From: Chitinivorax sp. B | Lineage (GTDB): Bacteria; Pseudomonadota; Gammaproteobacteria; Burkholderiales; SCOH01 | Direction of reading: 5' to 3' | Assembly (NCBI RefSeq): GCF_005503445.1 | Contig: NZ_SCOH01000036.1 | Coordinates: 1-51,859 of the forward strand | DNA: 51,859 nt | Shown: positions 18,650-26,356 of the stretch, in pieces | Layout: each line of letters starts with the position of its first letter | Numbering within the stretch: position 1 is the stretch's first letter | Notes under the pieces: generated by a model | Told to the model about the DNA's origin: nothing | What the model saw: the letters and a program-made list of their open reading frames with translations, nothing else | Databases searched by the model: none | Program-made: the position numbers and the translations under genes

Positions 18650-20439
18650 GGTGCGTCCTTCAGCAAATCGGCAGGGATGGCGACCGGGAATTCCAGCAAC
18701 TGCTGGGCGAAAGCCTTACCCTGTGCATCAGTCCGCAAGCTGGCCATACCACCGCCACCCAGAGCATGGCGCAGTACCAGATTCAATGCATTCAAGCCTG
18801 GCCATTCGTAGCGCTCAACCCGGCTCTGCGGGTGATCCAACACATGCCGGAACCATTCCGCCACAGCCGGCTCTGTCAGTGCAGCACGCAACCAGGGCAG
18901 GTAGACTGAATCACGTGCCATGACACCGATATTGGCGTCATCACCCTTGTCACCACTACGGGCCAGGGCAAGGCGAATCAACGGTACCGTGCAAGTGACA
19001 AGGCTGTTGTCCGCAATCGGCCCATCAGGTATCGGGGGGTACATCGGGCCGGTGCTTGAAGGCAGGGCCGTCACCGTTTCAAGGTGTTCACCCGTGATGA
19101 CCGCCATACCGACCATTTGTTTGGGTACCAGACAGGAGAACAATTTGATCACAGGTGCCGGTTTGGGACGCCCACCCAGCAGACTGATCAGACCAGGCGC
19201 CATGCCAGTAGCGGCTTGCGCAATTTCGCCAGCAAAAAATTGCAGTGCCGGTTTCATCGGGTGAGTCACAGCCAACTTCACGACAACTTCCCGGTAGTCA
19301 GCTTGTCTGGCATGTGGCCCATAGGTAGCCTCCGTACCCAGTAATTCGATCGAAGTCTCACCAAAGGGTGGTAGTTGTTTTTGGGCCAACAGACGCTTGG
19401 CTTTGCTCAACAGGTTGTCTGCCACCATTTGGGCCTTGGCCTGTGCCGCCATGCCGGTCAATACGAACACAGCTGTCAGTCGATAGCCATCCTGCCAGGT
19501 CAAACTGGCCTTATAACTGCCTGTGGGTGCGCGCCCCCTGGCGCCACTTACAGCTACGCGGTGCTCGCCCACCTGTTGCAATTGCACTTGGCTGAAATCG
19601 CAAATCACATCTGGTAATAGATATGACTGCGGATCACCCACTTCATAAACGATCTGCTCTGCCACCGTGGCAACCGATACCAAACCGCCCGTACCGGCAG
19701 GCTTGGTCACCACAAAGCTGGCATCGCTGGCTACTTCCACAATCGGAAAGCCAACCTGATCAAAACCAGATACCGTTTGCCAGTCAGTGAAATTACCACC
19801 ACAGCACTGTGCGCCGCATTCGACGATGTGCCCAGCCAGGCTACCCATCGCCAGCTTGTCATAATCGTTGCCCGCCCATTTGAACTCGTGCAACAACGGA
19901 CCCAGCACAATGGCGCTATCCACCACGCGCCCGGTGATGACAATATCCGCGCCGGCAGCCAAGGCGGCAGCGATAGGCGTTGCGCCAAGGTAAGCATTGA
20001 CGGTCAGTGGCTTGGCAGGGATCGGCGCGCCAGTCGTCATCTCTGCCACATCGGCAGCTCGCAATTGCGCCAACTGTGGCAGCAAGTCGTCACCGGTCAC
20101 CACCGCCACCTTCAAATCCAGCCCGGCGGCGGTAATGGCCGCAACCAGCCTGTCGCGGCAGGCCTGCGGATTGACGCCGCCCGCGTTGCTGATCACTTTG
20201 ATGCCTTTACTGGCCAGTTGCGGCAGCAGCGGTTGCATCACGCTATCAACAAAATCGGTGGCATAACCCAATGCCGAATCTTTGGCCTTGGCTGCTGCCA
20301 TGATCGACAACGTCACCTCCGCCAAGTAATCGAATACCAGATAGTCCAGCGTTGCCAACTTCACCAACTGCGCCGCCGCCGTATTGGTATCACCCCAGAA
20401 TCCACTGGCACAACCAATGCGCACAGACCTGTCGTCCAT
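18640..20439 (-). CDS. atuA: Acyclic terpene utilisation AtuA family protein
   Basis: A 599-aa DUF1446/AtuA-family protein. AtuA is needed for growth on citronellol and geraniol in Pseudomonas but its reaction is not established. Family markers: N-terminal RIGCASGFWGDT, YLVFDYLAEVTLSIMA, KVISNAGGVNPQACRDRLV, ADIVITGRVVDSAIVLGPL, and a C-terminal extension LALARSGDKGDDANIGVMAR typical of longer members. It is the first gene of the five-gene operon. The SD-like G-rich AAGGGGGGAG directly precedes ATG 20439. AtuB, AtuG and AtuH homologues are not seen, so use on terpenes is not certain; many bacteria carry this gene beside acyl-CoA carboxylases of unknown substrate. Confidence 0.88.
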   Translation of the reverse strand: MDDRSVRIGCASGFWGDTNTAAAQLVKLATLDYLVFDYLAEVTLSIMAAAKAKDSALGYATDFVDSVMQPLLPQLASKGIKVISNAGGVNPQACRDRLVAAITAAGLDLKVAVVTGDDLLPQLAQLRAADVAEMTTGAPIPAKPLTVNAYLGATPIAAALAAGADIVITGRVVDSAIVLGPLLHEFKWAGNDYDKLAMGSLAGHIVECGAQCCGGNFTDWQTVSGFDQVGFPIVEVASDASFVVTKPAGTGGLVSVATVAEQIVYEVGDPQSYLLPDVICDFSQVQLQQVGEHRVAVSGARGRAPTGSYKASLTWQDGYRLTAVFVLTGMAAQAKAQMVADNLLSKAKRLLAQKQLPPFGETSIELLGTEATYGPHARQADYREVVVKLAVTHPMKPALQFFAGEIAQAATGMAPGLISLLGGRPKPAPVIKLFSCLVPKQMVGMAVITGEHLETVTALPSSTGPMYPPIPDGPIADNSLVTCTVPLIRLALARSGDKGDDANIGVMARDSVYLPWLRAALTEPAVAEWFRHVLDHPQSRVERYEWPGLNALNLVLRHALGGGGMASLRTDAQGKAFAQQLLEFPVAIPADLLKDAPCQ

Positions 20440-20448
20440 CTCCCCCCC

Positions 20449-20497
20449 TTGTTATGAGCCAGTCGCCAAACCCTCTGGCTGGCGATTTTCATAACAA
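20449..20497. repeat. imperfect inverted repeat in atuA-tetR intergenic region
   Basis: TTGTTATGA (20449-20457) is repeated inverted as TCATAACAA (20489-20497), with an inner AGCCAG/CTGGCT pair (20457-20462, 20475-20480). It lies in the atuA leader, immediately upstream of its ATG. It could fold as an RNA hairpin in the leader or be a second regulator site. Confidence 0.5.
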
Positions 20498-20499
20498 TA

Positions 20500-20519
20500 T
20501 AAATCAATCGATTGATTTA
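20500..20519. promoter_or_regulatory. perfect 20-bp palindrome, candidate TetR operator
   Basis: TAAATCAATCGATTGATTTA is a perfect 20-bp palindrome halfway between the divergent atuA and tetR starts. TetR-family repressors commonly bind such sites in the divergent promoter region they share with their targets. It overlaps AT-rich sequence suited to -10 elements in both directions. Binding is inferred. Confidence 0.65.
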
Positions 20520-20585
20520 ATAAATACCAAGACATCGCCAACTGAGGCACAATTCGCGGTGATCGATCGTTTTACCTAGGCAGAT

Positions 20586-21206
20586 ATGACCCACTCCACA
20601 CCGCGAAAACGCGGCCGCCCCCCTAAAGATGCCGATACCAGCTTGCGCAGCGAACTGATTCGGCAGTCCGCCAAGCTGTTTCGCGAAAAAGGTTTCGAAC
20701 GTACCACTGTACGCGACATTGCTGCAGCCAGCGGCGTGCAGGCAGGTAGCTGGTTCTACCACTTCAAATCCAAGCAAGAGATATTGGCAGCCGTCATGCA
20801 CGAAGGCATGGCCGACTCACTCACCCGCATCGAGCAATTGAATGTGGATGCACTATCGGCAGAAGATGCATTCCGTGCGCTCATCCGCACGCACCTGCAG
20901 ACCATCCTGGCGCCAGATCACGATTTCATACCGGTGATGCTATATGAATGGCATTCGTTGGAGCCCGCTGCACAGGCTGAAGTTGCCGCATTGCAACAAC
21001 GCTATGAAGCCGTATGGGAAGGGGTGCTTGAACGCCTGCGGCAATCCGGCACCTGGTTGATGCCAACCCGCGTAGACCGATTGTTTCTATTCGGATCACT
21101 GAACTGGATCGCCCAATGGTATCGCCCGGATGGCGCACTGACATTGGACGATCTGGTCAAGGATGCAATGGTATTTTTCCTGCGGACTGACGCTGCCAAA
21201 GCCTAA
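20586..21206 (+). CDS. TetR family regulator, AtuR-like
   Basis: A 206-aa repressor with an N-terminal TetR helix-turn-helix (TTVRDIAAASGVQAGSWFYHFKSKQEIL, about residues 39-66) and a ligand-binding C-terminal domain of normal length. A basic N-terminal tail, PRKRGRPPKD, looks like an AT-hook-style minor-groove contact. It is divergent from the atuA operon with 146 bp between starts. By position it is the local repressor, likely relieved by an acyl-CoA intermediate as for AtuR and LiuR; the ligand is unknown. TAGGCAG lies just before ATG 20586. Confidence 0.85.
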   Translation: MTHSTPRKRGRPPKDADTSLRSELIRQSAKLFREKGFERTTVRDIAAASGVQAGSWFYHFKSKQEILAAVMHEGMADSLTRIEQLNVDALSAEDAFRALIRTHLQTILAPDHDFIPVMLYEWHSLEPAAQAEVAALQQRYEAVWEGVLERLRQSGTWLMPTRVDRLFLFGSLNWIAQWYRPDGALTLDDLVKDAMVFFLRTDAAKA

Positions 21207-21409
21207 TCATTCACACACATTACGCAGGTCCGGTAATACGGATTCTGGAGCCGTGATCAGCTCGATTCATCCACAACAAGTTGAGCTTTCTTCATTGCCT
21301 GGCATCACCCTTGACAGGAAAACATCCCTACCCCCTGGATACAGCAGATGCAATCAATACCCGGTATGCTTCCCTGAATCCTGACATACATGGAAGTTGA
21401 TGGCACGCG

Positions 21410-22222
21410 ATGGAAATGGCCAAAAAACATTTTGAGTTGCAAGGTTTGATATGGATGACCGTAGATGGTGCTAATTTTGGTGGGACAGGTCGTGTCGACC
21501 TATTGGCGAAGATCGCTGAATGCGGCTCGATTACACAAGCGGCTAAGGCAATCGGCATGAGCTACAAAGCCGCCTGGGATGCCATCGATACCATGAACAA
21601 CCTGGCTGGCGAGCCACTGGTCGAACGTCTCGCTGGCGGTAAAGGCGGTGGTGGAACCCACCTGACTCATCGCGGTGAGCAATTGGTGGACAATTTTCGC
21701 CTGATTCAACGGGAGCATCGACGCTTCATTGAACAGCTCAGTGGACAGGCTGATGGGATTGCCGACGACTTTTTGCTAATCCGGAGAATGAGCATGAAAA
21801 CCAGCGCCCGCAATCAATTTCTAGGGAAAGTCACGCAGGTCAAGTCCGGCACGGTGAATGACGAAATTGAACTGATCATCACTGGCGGCCAAAAGCTGGT
21901 CGCTATCGTGACACACGAAAGTACAGCCAGTCTTGGCTTGCAACCCGGCGCAGAAGCATTTGCCTTGATCAAATCGTCATCCATTATCCTGGTGACGGAT
22001 GACGGCAGCGCCCGTTTTTCGGCCCGTAATCGCCTGTCAGGTACCATCACCCGCCTTCAAGCGGGTGCCGTGAATACGGAAATAGTACTGGATCTGTCTG
22101 GCGGTGGTTCGGTAGCCGCAATCGTGACCAACGACAGTGCCGACACCCTGGGTTTATCAGTCGGCAAAACCGCGACAGCCATCTTCAAGGCATCAAGTGT
22201 CATCCTTGGGGTACCGGCCTGA
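21410..22222 (+). CDS. modE: ModE-type molybdate-responsive regulator
   Basis: A 270-aa protein with a LysR-like winged helix at the N-terminus (GGTGRVDLLAKIAECGSITQAAKAIGMSYKAAWDAIDTMN, about residues 24-63) followed by two TOBE/Mop domains (about 132-195 and 203-267), the architecture of E. coli ModE. The Mop repeats begin TSARNQFLGKVTQVKSGTVNDEIEL and FSARNRLSGTITRLQAGAVNTEIVL. ModE dimerises on binding molybdate and represses molybdate uptake genes. No modABC or molybdopterin gene lies in this window. ATG 21416 (M3) is an equally possible start. Confidence 0.9.
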   Translation: MEMAKKHFELQGLIWMTVDGANFGGTGRVDLLAKIAECGSITQAAKAIGMSYKAAWDAIDTMNNLAGEPLVERLAGGKGGGGTHLTHRGEQLVDNFRLIQREHRRFIEQLSGQADGIADDFLLIRRMSMKTSARNQFLGKVTQVKSGTVNDEIELIITGGQKLVAIVTHESTASLGLQPGAEAFALIKSSSIILVTDDGSARFSARNRLSGTITRLQAGAVNTEIVLDLSGGGSVAAIVTNDSADTLGLSVGKTATAIFKASSVILGVPA

Positions 22223-22609
22223 CGGCTCGATCTTCTCCACACTTTCCACGTTAGCCACCGGGCAAGCCATTGAATCGCAGGCATCCTGCTCAACAGCACA
22301 TTGGTGACGAATGAGCAATCTTATAGCCCAAAGGCCCATGGTGACTGTATTCGCCGGCCGATGTTTCAGCCCGTGCACAATGCCCTGAACATTCACCTGC
22401 TTGTCATTCAATGCTTAACATGCCTTATGACCGAATTGCTGGCTACTGTGGCCAGCGCCCAATCCAATCTGTCGTCATGTTTACATGCGAAAAAAGGCGG
22501 CCATTGGCCGCCTTGCTGATCTTGAGCATATGGACCATGCAGCCATCACCAAGCAACTGCGACACCCAACGGAATGGCCAGAACCCAATCGCGACAATCA
22601 TCCAAAGCT
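22223..22609. other. 387-bp gap between modE and a secreted-protein gene
   Basis: No convincing gene. A 72-codon minus-strand frame (22193-22411) needs a TTG start with no Shine-Dalgarno and overlaps modE, so I do not call it. The gap holds the terminator at 22490-22514 and otherwise shows nothing I recognise. Confidence 0.5.
22490..22514 (-). terminator. rho-independent terminator
   Basis: AAGGCGGCC (22494-22502) and GGCCGCCTT (22506-22514) form a perfect 9-bp stem. Read on the minus strand it is followed by T6. It lies about 100 bp past the stop of the 22610-22945 gene and probably ends that transcript. Confidence 0.75.
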
Positions 22610-22945
22610 TTATATTTTGCAGCACCGTACGTAGGTCTGTACTTTACGTGGCCCACTGTTTTGATTATCCACCCAGGTACGCCATCCGTTAGCATGAGGA
22701 AAAGTCATGACCCAGATACCGGGAACACCCAAACTACCCTCGTGGATGTAATATCCGCCACCCGTCGCTGTACGATCGGAGGGGCAATAGGCATCGACAG
22801 CAGTCCAGGTATTATATGGGGCTGAAATAATTGCAGAGTTGTGGGTCGTGCAATCCAGTGGCACAGCCATCGCAGCTGGCAAGCTGGCGATCATCGATAC
22901 GAATAATGTTGTGTTGATGCAAATCGACTTTAAAGGATGTTTCAA
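22610..22945 (-). CDS. Small secreted protein, unknown function
   Basis: TTG at 22945 with AGGAG (22957-22953) 7 nt upstream gives a 111-aa product starting MKHPLKSICINTTLFVSMIASLPAAMA, a good Sec signal peptide, cleaved before VPLDC. The longer frame to 22981 has no SD. The mature part is about 84 aa, with four cysteines (DC, YC and a C-terminal RCCKI) that could form two disulfides, and a CPSDRTATGGGY stretch of the C-P-x(n)-GGG type seen in some extracellular and phage-tail proteins. No family is recognised. It is followed by a terminator. The next gene upstream on this strand is a beta-gamma-crystallin-like gene, 150 bp away. Confidence 0.65.
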   Translation of the reverse strand: MKHPLKSICINTTLFVSMIASLPAAMAVPLDCTTHNSAIISAPYNTWTAVDAYCPSDRTATGGGYYIHEGSLGVPGIWVMTFPHANGWRTWVDNQNSGPRKVQTYVRCCKI

Positions 22946-23095
22946 GGTCAAGCTCCTGTGAATTGAGTCAGAATCCACCATACATCTCGCCAGGCAACAT
23001 GCGGCATATTGTCCATCCTCTGTCGGCCAGGGCAGGTATCGGCTAGATAAGCGGGTTCCAGATCAGGCCATACGCCAACAAAGACACGCACCACC

Positions 23096-23716
23096 CTAGC
23101 TATTGACGTGATTCAAAGACAATATGAACTCATTGGCCGACGCCCTGGCCCAACTCATATTGCTTGGGAAGTTATTGTCTTCCGCCACATCCACCTGCTT
23201 GGTCTCATTGTTCCAGCGGAAATAGATGGAACCGGTTGCAACATAGACACCGGTAATGCTGTTGCGAACCGACACTGCCGTGGTAACAGGCGGGCCGTCT
23301 GGCGGCATGAAGCCGACTAGTTTGAATGCAGGATCACCTGTCGAAGAGGAAGCCTCGCCCACTTGAAAAGACTGAACCAGCAAGTGATGTAGCCCCGGCT
23401 GGGTACTGGTTTTATCGTCAAAGCGCACTGCAATAGCCAAGGTGGTATGCGACATGACCTTGAATTTCGACAATCCACCAATATCCGTGATATCCGGTTG
23501 ATCCCCCACCCATTCACGATAAATACCGGTTCCATTATTATGCTGCCAGGCAACCACCTTGGCGTTCAATCCCACTCGAACAGATTTGTAATAATCGTTC
23601 AACTGATCACCAGCAGAAAAAGTGATTTCGGTACCAACTGCATAACATGTTGGCGCGCCTTCAAAGTGCTTCAAACCGTAGAAACATGCTTCTGTCGCTT
23701 CTGCTCTGTCTTTCAT
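23096..23716 (-). CDS. Beta-gamma-crystallin-like protein
   Basis: A 206-aa protein with no signal peptide. The first about 80 residues fit a beta-gamma-crystallin domain: motif A, FYGLKHFEGAPTCY, with Y-x4-F-x-G; then LNDYYKSVRV in the N/D-x-x-S-S position; and motif B, WQHNNGTGIYREW, with W-x4-G-x-G followed by ITDIGGLSKFKV. These domains often bind calcium or serve as stable protein folds. The C-terminal half (from about residue 90) is beta-rich and unrecognised, with VTTAVSVRNSITGVYVATG. AGGAG lies 6 nt before ATG 23716, so it is well expressed in principle. Calcium ligands cannot be judged confidently. Confidence 0.6.
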   Translation of the reverse strand: MKDRAEATEACFYGLKHFEGAPTCYAVGTEITFSAGDQLNDYYKSVRVGLNAKVVAWQHNNGTGIYREWVGDQPDITDIGGLSKFKVMSHTTLAIAVRFDDKTSTQPGLHHLLVQSFQVGEASSSTGDPAFKLVGFMPPDGPPVTTAVSVRNSITGVYVATGSIYFRWNNETKQVDVAEDNNFPSNMSWARASANEFILSLNHVNS

Positions 23717-23952
23717 GAATCGCTCCTGTGCTGATTAAAAAAACAACATGAATGAACAAAAAAGCAAATCAGACTTGCCGTATTTAATACCTTTCACAAC
23801 CAGCACTGATCATAGTTCACCATTACCATCACGCAAGGCCGACAATTCATCAACCATATCAGCTAAAATCAAATATGAACGAATTTAATTGTATTTAGAA
23901 AAACAAATGTAAATGAAGCTTGGGCACAGAACCCAAATTTGATTGACAAAAT

Positions 23953-23986
23953 AAAAAAGCACATGGGCTACTTAGCCCATGTGCTT
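23953..23986 (-). terminator. rho-independent terminator of osmC gene
   Basis: AAGCACATGGGCT (23957-23969) and AGCCCATGTGCTT (23974-23986) pair perfectly over 13 bp with a 4-nt loop. On the minus strand it is followed by TTTTAT. It lies 22 bp past the stop at 24009. Confidence 0.8.
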
Positions 23987-24008
23987 ATTTGACATGATTT
24001 GAGTAATA

Positions 24009-24461
24009 TCAGTCAGCGTTATGGAGTATCTGACCCGCAGAATCCAATACTTTGACACTGACCGGCAAACCTTGCCGGACACTTTGCGTCACTACACAGA
24101 AATCCTCGAACTGCCCCAAAATGCGATCAAGTTGCGCAACATCAACCGCTTGTTGACCAATTTGCAATTCAACCGCAATATCTCCAATTCGCAATCGGTT
24201 TGTCAGGTTACGGGTCATGGTAACCGTAGCCTTGGCCTGAATTGGCTCCGGCTGGTTTTTGAATTTTCGCAACGCAAACAACAAGCTGGCAGCAAGGCAG
24301 TTGGCAACCGCCGTCGCCAACAAACGAGTTGGATCGGGCCCTGCATCCTGCCCCAACGGCGCACTCTCATCTGTCAGCAGGGTTGGCACCGGCTCGCCAA
24401 AATCAATCAAGAATTGGTAATCGTGTTGCTGTGTCAATGTAATGACAATCTGTTCAGCCAT
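24009..24461 (-). CDS. OsmC family protein
   Basis: A 150-aa protein of the OsmC/Ohr superfamily, which includes thiol-dependent peroxidases and many members without proof of activity. It starts MAEQIVITLTQQHDYQFLIDF. The candidate reactive cysteines are in TAVANCLAASLLFALRK and EDFCVVTQSVRQG, the two positions used by the family. AAAGGAG lies 6 nt before the ATG at 24461; the open frame to 24500 is not needed. A terminator lies right after it. Upstream on the same strand is the FAAL gene with a 52-bp gap; a shared transcript is possible but not shown. Confidence 0.8.
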   Translation of the reverse strand: MAEQIVITLTQQHDYQFLIDFGEPVPTLLTDESAPLGQDAGPDPTRLLATAVANCLAASLLFALRKFKNQPEPIQAKATVTMTRNLTNRLRIGDIAVELQIGQQAVDVAQLDRILGQFEDFCVVTQSVRQGLPVSVKVLDSAGQILHNAD

Positions 24462-24513
24462 ATGCATCTCCTTTATGTTGTTCGTGACTCGGGCAAGCAA
24501 CCGAGGCTATGGC

Positions 24514-26346
24514 TCACATCTGATCGACCGTTTGCACATCGCGCCGAATGATCTTGCGACGATTGCCTGGCACTGCCTCATCCAGTCGGGCATACAATAT
24601 GGCCAACTCGCCTTCCAGAAACGCATGACGGCAGGCAAACCGGCGTATCTTCCCGCTAGAGGTCAGCGGGATCTGTCCCTTGCCGATCAACACCACTCCA
24701 TTCAGATTCAATAGACATTGGGACTGAACCTCAGCCTGAATGCGGGCGGCCAGCGCGGCCATCTCAGGAACCGGTGTCACCTCACACACCGCGATGACGG
24801 CTGCAGTATCCAACATATCAATATTGAATACCGCCACACGACCAGGGCGAACCGCGCTATCCACATCGCTGATCACCTGTTCGATTTCTGGTGGATAAAA
24901 TTTGGCCCCATCACTGATCACTACCTCTTTCAATCGCCCGAACACAAACAGATTACCAGCTTCGTCAACCAACCCCATATCACCAGTCCGCAACCAGCCA
25001 GAGCCATCCGCAGTCCAACGATAGGCACCAAACACCGAGCCGGATAACACGGGCTGCGCCCAGTAACCTTGACACACACTCTCCCCTTGCAGACAAATCT
25101 CACCCAACTGTCCTGTGGGCATTGGCGAACCGGAAATCGGATCCAACACCTGAACCGATGGCGTCGCCCCCAGATTGCCACACCCAACCAGCCGTACCAC
25201 GCGCGAAGCCGGATGAGGTGCCTGATACTGCCCCATGGTCAGTGCATCGTAATCGGCATGCCGCACTACCACGTTATCGCCACGTACCTTACCAGCAACC
25301 AGTAAGGTTGCCTCCGCCAAACCATAGGCGGGCGCAAAAGCGTCGAAGCAGAAACCGGTCACTGCCATGGTTTCAGCAAACTGCAATAAGGTAGTGTGTC
25401 GCACAGGCTCCGCACCGCTGAAGGCATGATCCCAGCTGGATAGATCCAGCCCTGCCAGGCCACCACGTTTGGCACGACGAATGCATAGCGTGTAGGCAAA
25501 GTCGGGTGCACCACTGCAGGTTGCCTGCAATCCACTGATTACCCGAAGCCAGCGTAGGGGCTGCTGCATGAAATCCTCCGGCGAGAACAGCACACACGGA
25601 CGACCAACGAACAGCGGGTGCAGAATACCTGCTACCAGCCCCATATCATGAAAATGTGGCAGCCACGACACCATCAGCCAACGACGGTTTTGATCACTGC
25701 CCATATGGTGTGTCAGCAAGGCTTGGTTATGCAGCAACTGACCATGCCCTACCATCACGCCGCGCGGTACGGCAGCTGACCCGGAGGTATACTGTAGATA
25801 AGCCAGACCGCGAGCAGCCGGCTGATGCAGCCCAGGCAGAGGGCCGGATACGGTCACCTCCTCCACAGACAGACAAGGCGGTGCATGGTCGGTACGATGA
25901 TGCAGAAAGTGCGCCAACGATTCGATATCCGATTCACCGGACAACAACATGCCAGGCTGACAGTCTTCCACCATGGCCACCAGCCGCTCAGCCTCACGAG
26001 CCGTGCGGGGCGGCAAGGCCGGGACTGCGACACGGCCTGCATACATGCAGGCAAAGAAAGCTTCGATAAACCCCATCGCGGTGGGGAACACCAGCATGAT
26101 TCTGTCACCAATCTGCCCCTGCATCAGCAGTTGCCGGGCAATCGCCAATGCGCGCGCATGCAGCTCGCCATAGCTCAGCATGACATCGGGCACCCGGCCA
26201 AAACCCATGAAAGCAAATGCCAGTGCGTCCGGCATCTGCGCTGCACGCAACGATAGGATTTCACCGACATGACGCGGCAGAATGGCTGGCGGGCATTGCG
26301 TCAATGAAGGCGTCAGCAATAAACGCTGTTTGATCGGATCCGTCAC
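24514..26346 (-). CDS. Fatty-acyl-AMP ligase (FAAL-like)
   Basis: A 610-aa ANL-superfamily enzyme that activates a fatty acid as acyl-adenylate. Visible motifs: phosphate loop YTSGSAAVPRGVMVGHGQL (A3), WLPHFHDMGLVAG typical of FAALs, AYGLAEATLLV (A5), RTGDMGLVDEAGNLFVFGRLKEVVISDGAKFYP (A7-A8), and the catalytic A10 lysine in LTSSGKIRRFACR. GTG at 26346 has GAGGG nearby and gives VTDPIKQRLLLTPSL; the open frame to 26493 lies mainly inside the upstream gene. It follows the next gene with a 10-bp gap, so they are co-translated. FAALs normally pass acyl-AMP to an acyl carrier protein; the only carrier-like domain here lacks its serine. Confidence 0.85.
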   Translation of the reverse strand: MTDPIKQRLLLTPSLTQCPPAILPRHVGEILSLRAAQMPDALAFAFMGFGRVPDVMLSYGELHARALAIARQLLMQGQIGDRIMLVFPTAMGFIEAFFACMYAGRVAVPALPPRTAREAERLVAMVEDCQPGMLLSGESDIESLAHFLHHRTDHAPPCLSVEEVTVSGPLPGLHQPAARGLAYLQYTSGSAAVPRGVMVGHGQLLHNQALLTHHMGSDQNRRWLMVSWLPHFHDMGLVAGILHPLFVGRPCVLFSPEDFMQQPLRWLRVISGLQATCSGAPDFAYTLCIRRAKRGGLAGLDLSSWDHAFSGAEPVRHTTLLQFAETMAVTGFCFDAFAPAYGLAEATLLVAGKVRGDNVVVRHADYDALTMGQYQAPHPASRVVRLVGCGNLGATPSVQVLDPISGSPMPTGQLGEICLQGESVCQGYWAQPVLSGSVFGAYRWTADGSGWLRTGDMGLVDEAGNLFVFGRLKEVVISDGAKFYPPEIEQVISDVDSAVRPGRVAVFNIDMLDTAAVIAVCEVTPVPEMAALAARIQAEVQSQCLLNLNGVVLIGKGQIPLTSSGKIRRFACRHAFLEGELAILYARLDEAVPGNRRKIIRRDVQTVDQM

Positions 26347-26356
26347 CGTATCACCC

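Noticed and set aside
13051-20439. reading the operon directly as the Liu leucine pathway
   Set aside because: The order beta-subunit, dehydrogenase, hydratase, alpha-subunit and the presence of AtuA fit atu better, and no hydroxymethylglutaryl-CoA lyase gene follows; still not proven.
22193-22411. 72-codon minus-strand frame downstream of modE
   Set aside because: It needs a TTG without Shine-Dalgarno, overlaps modE and has no recognised domain.
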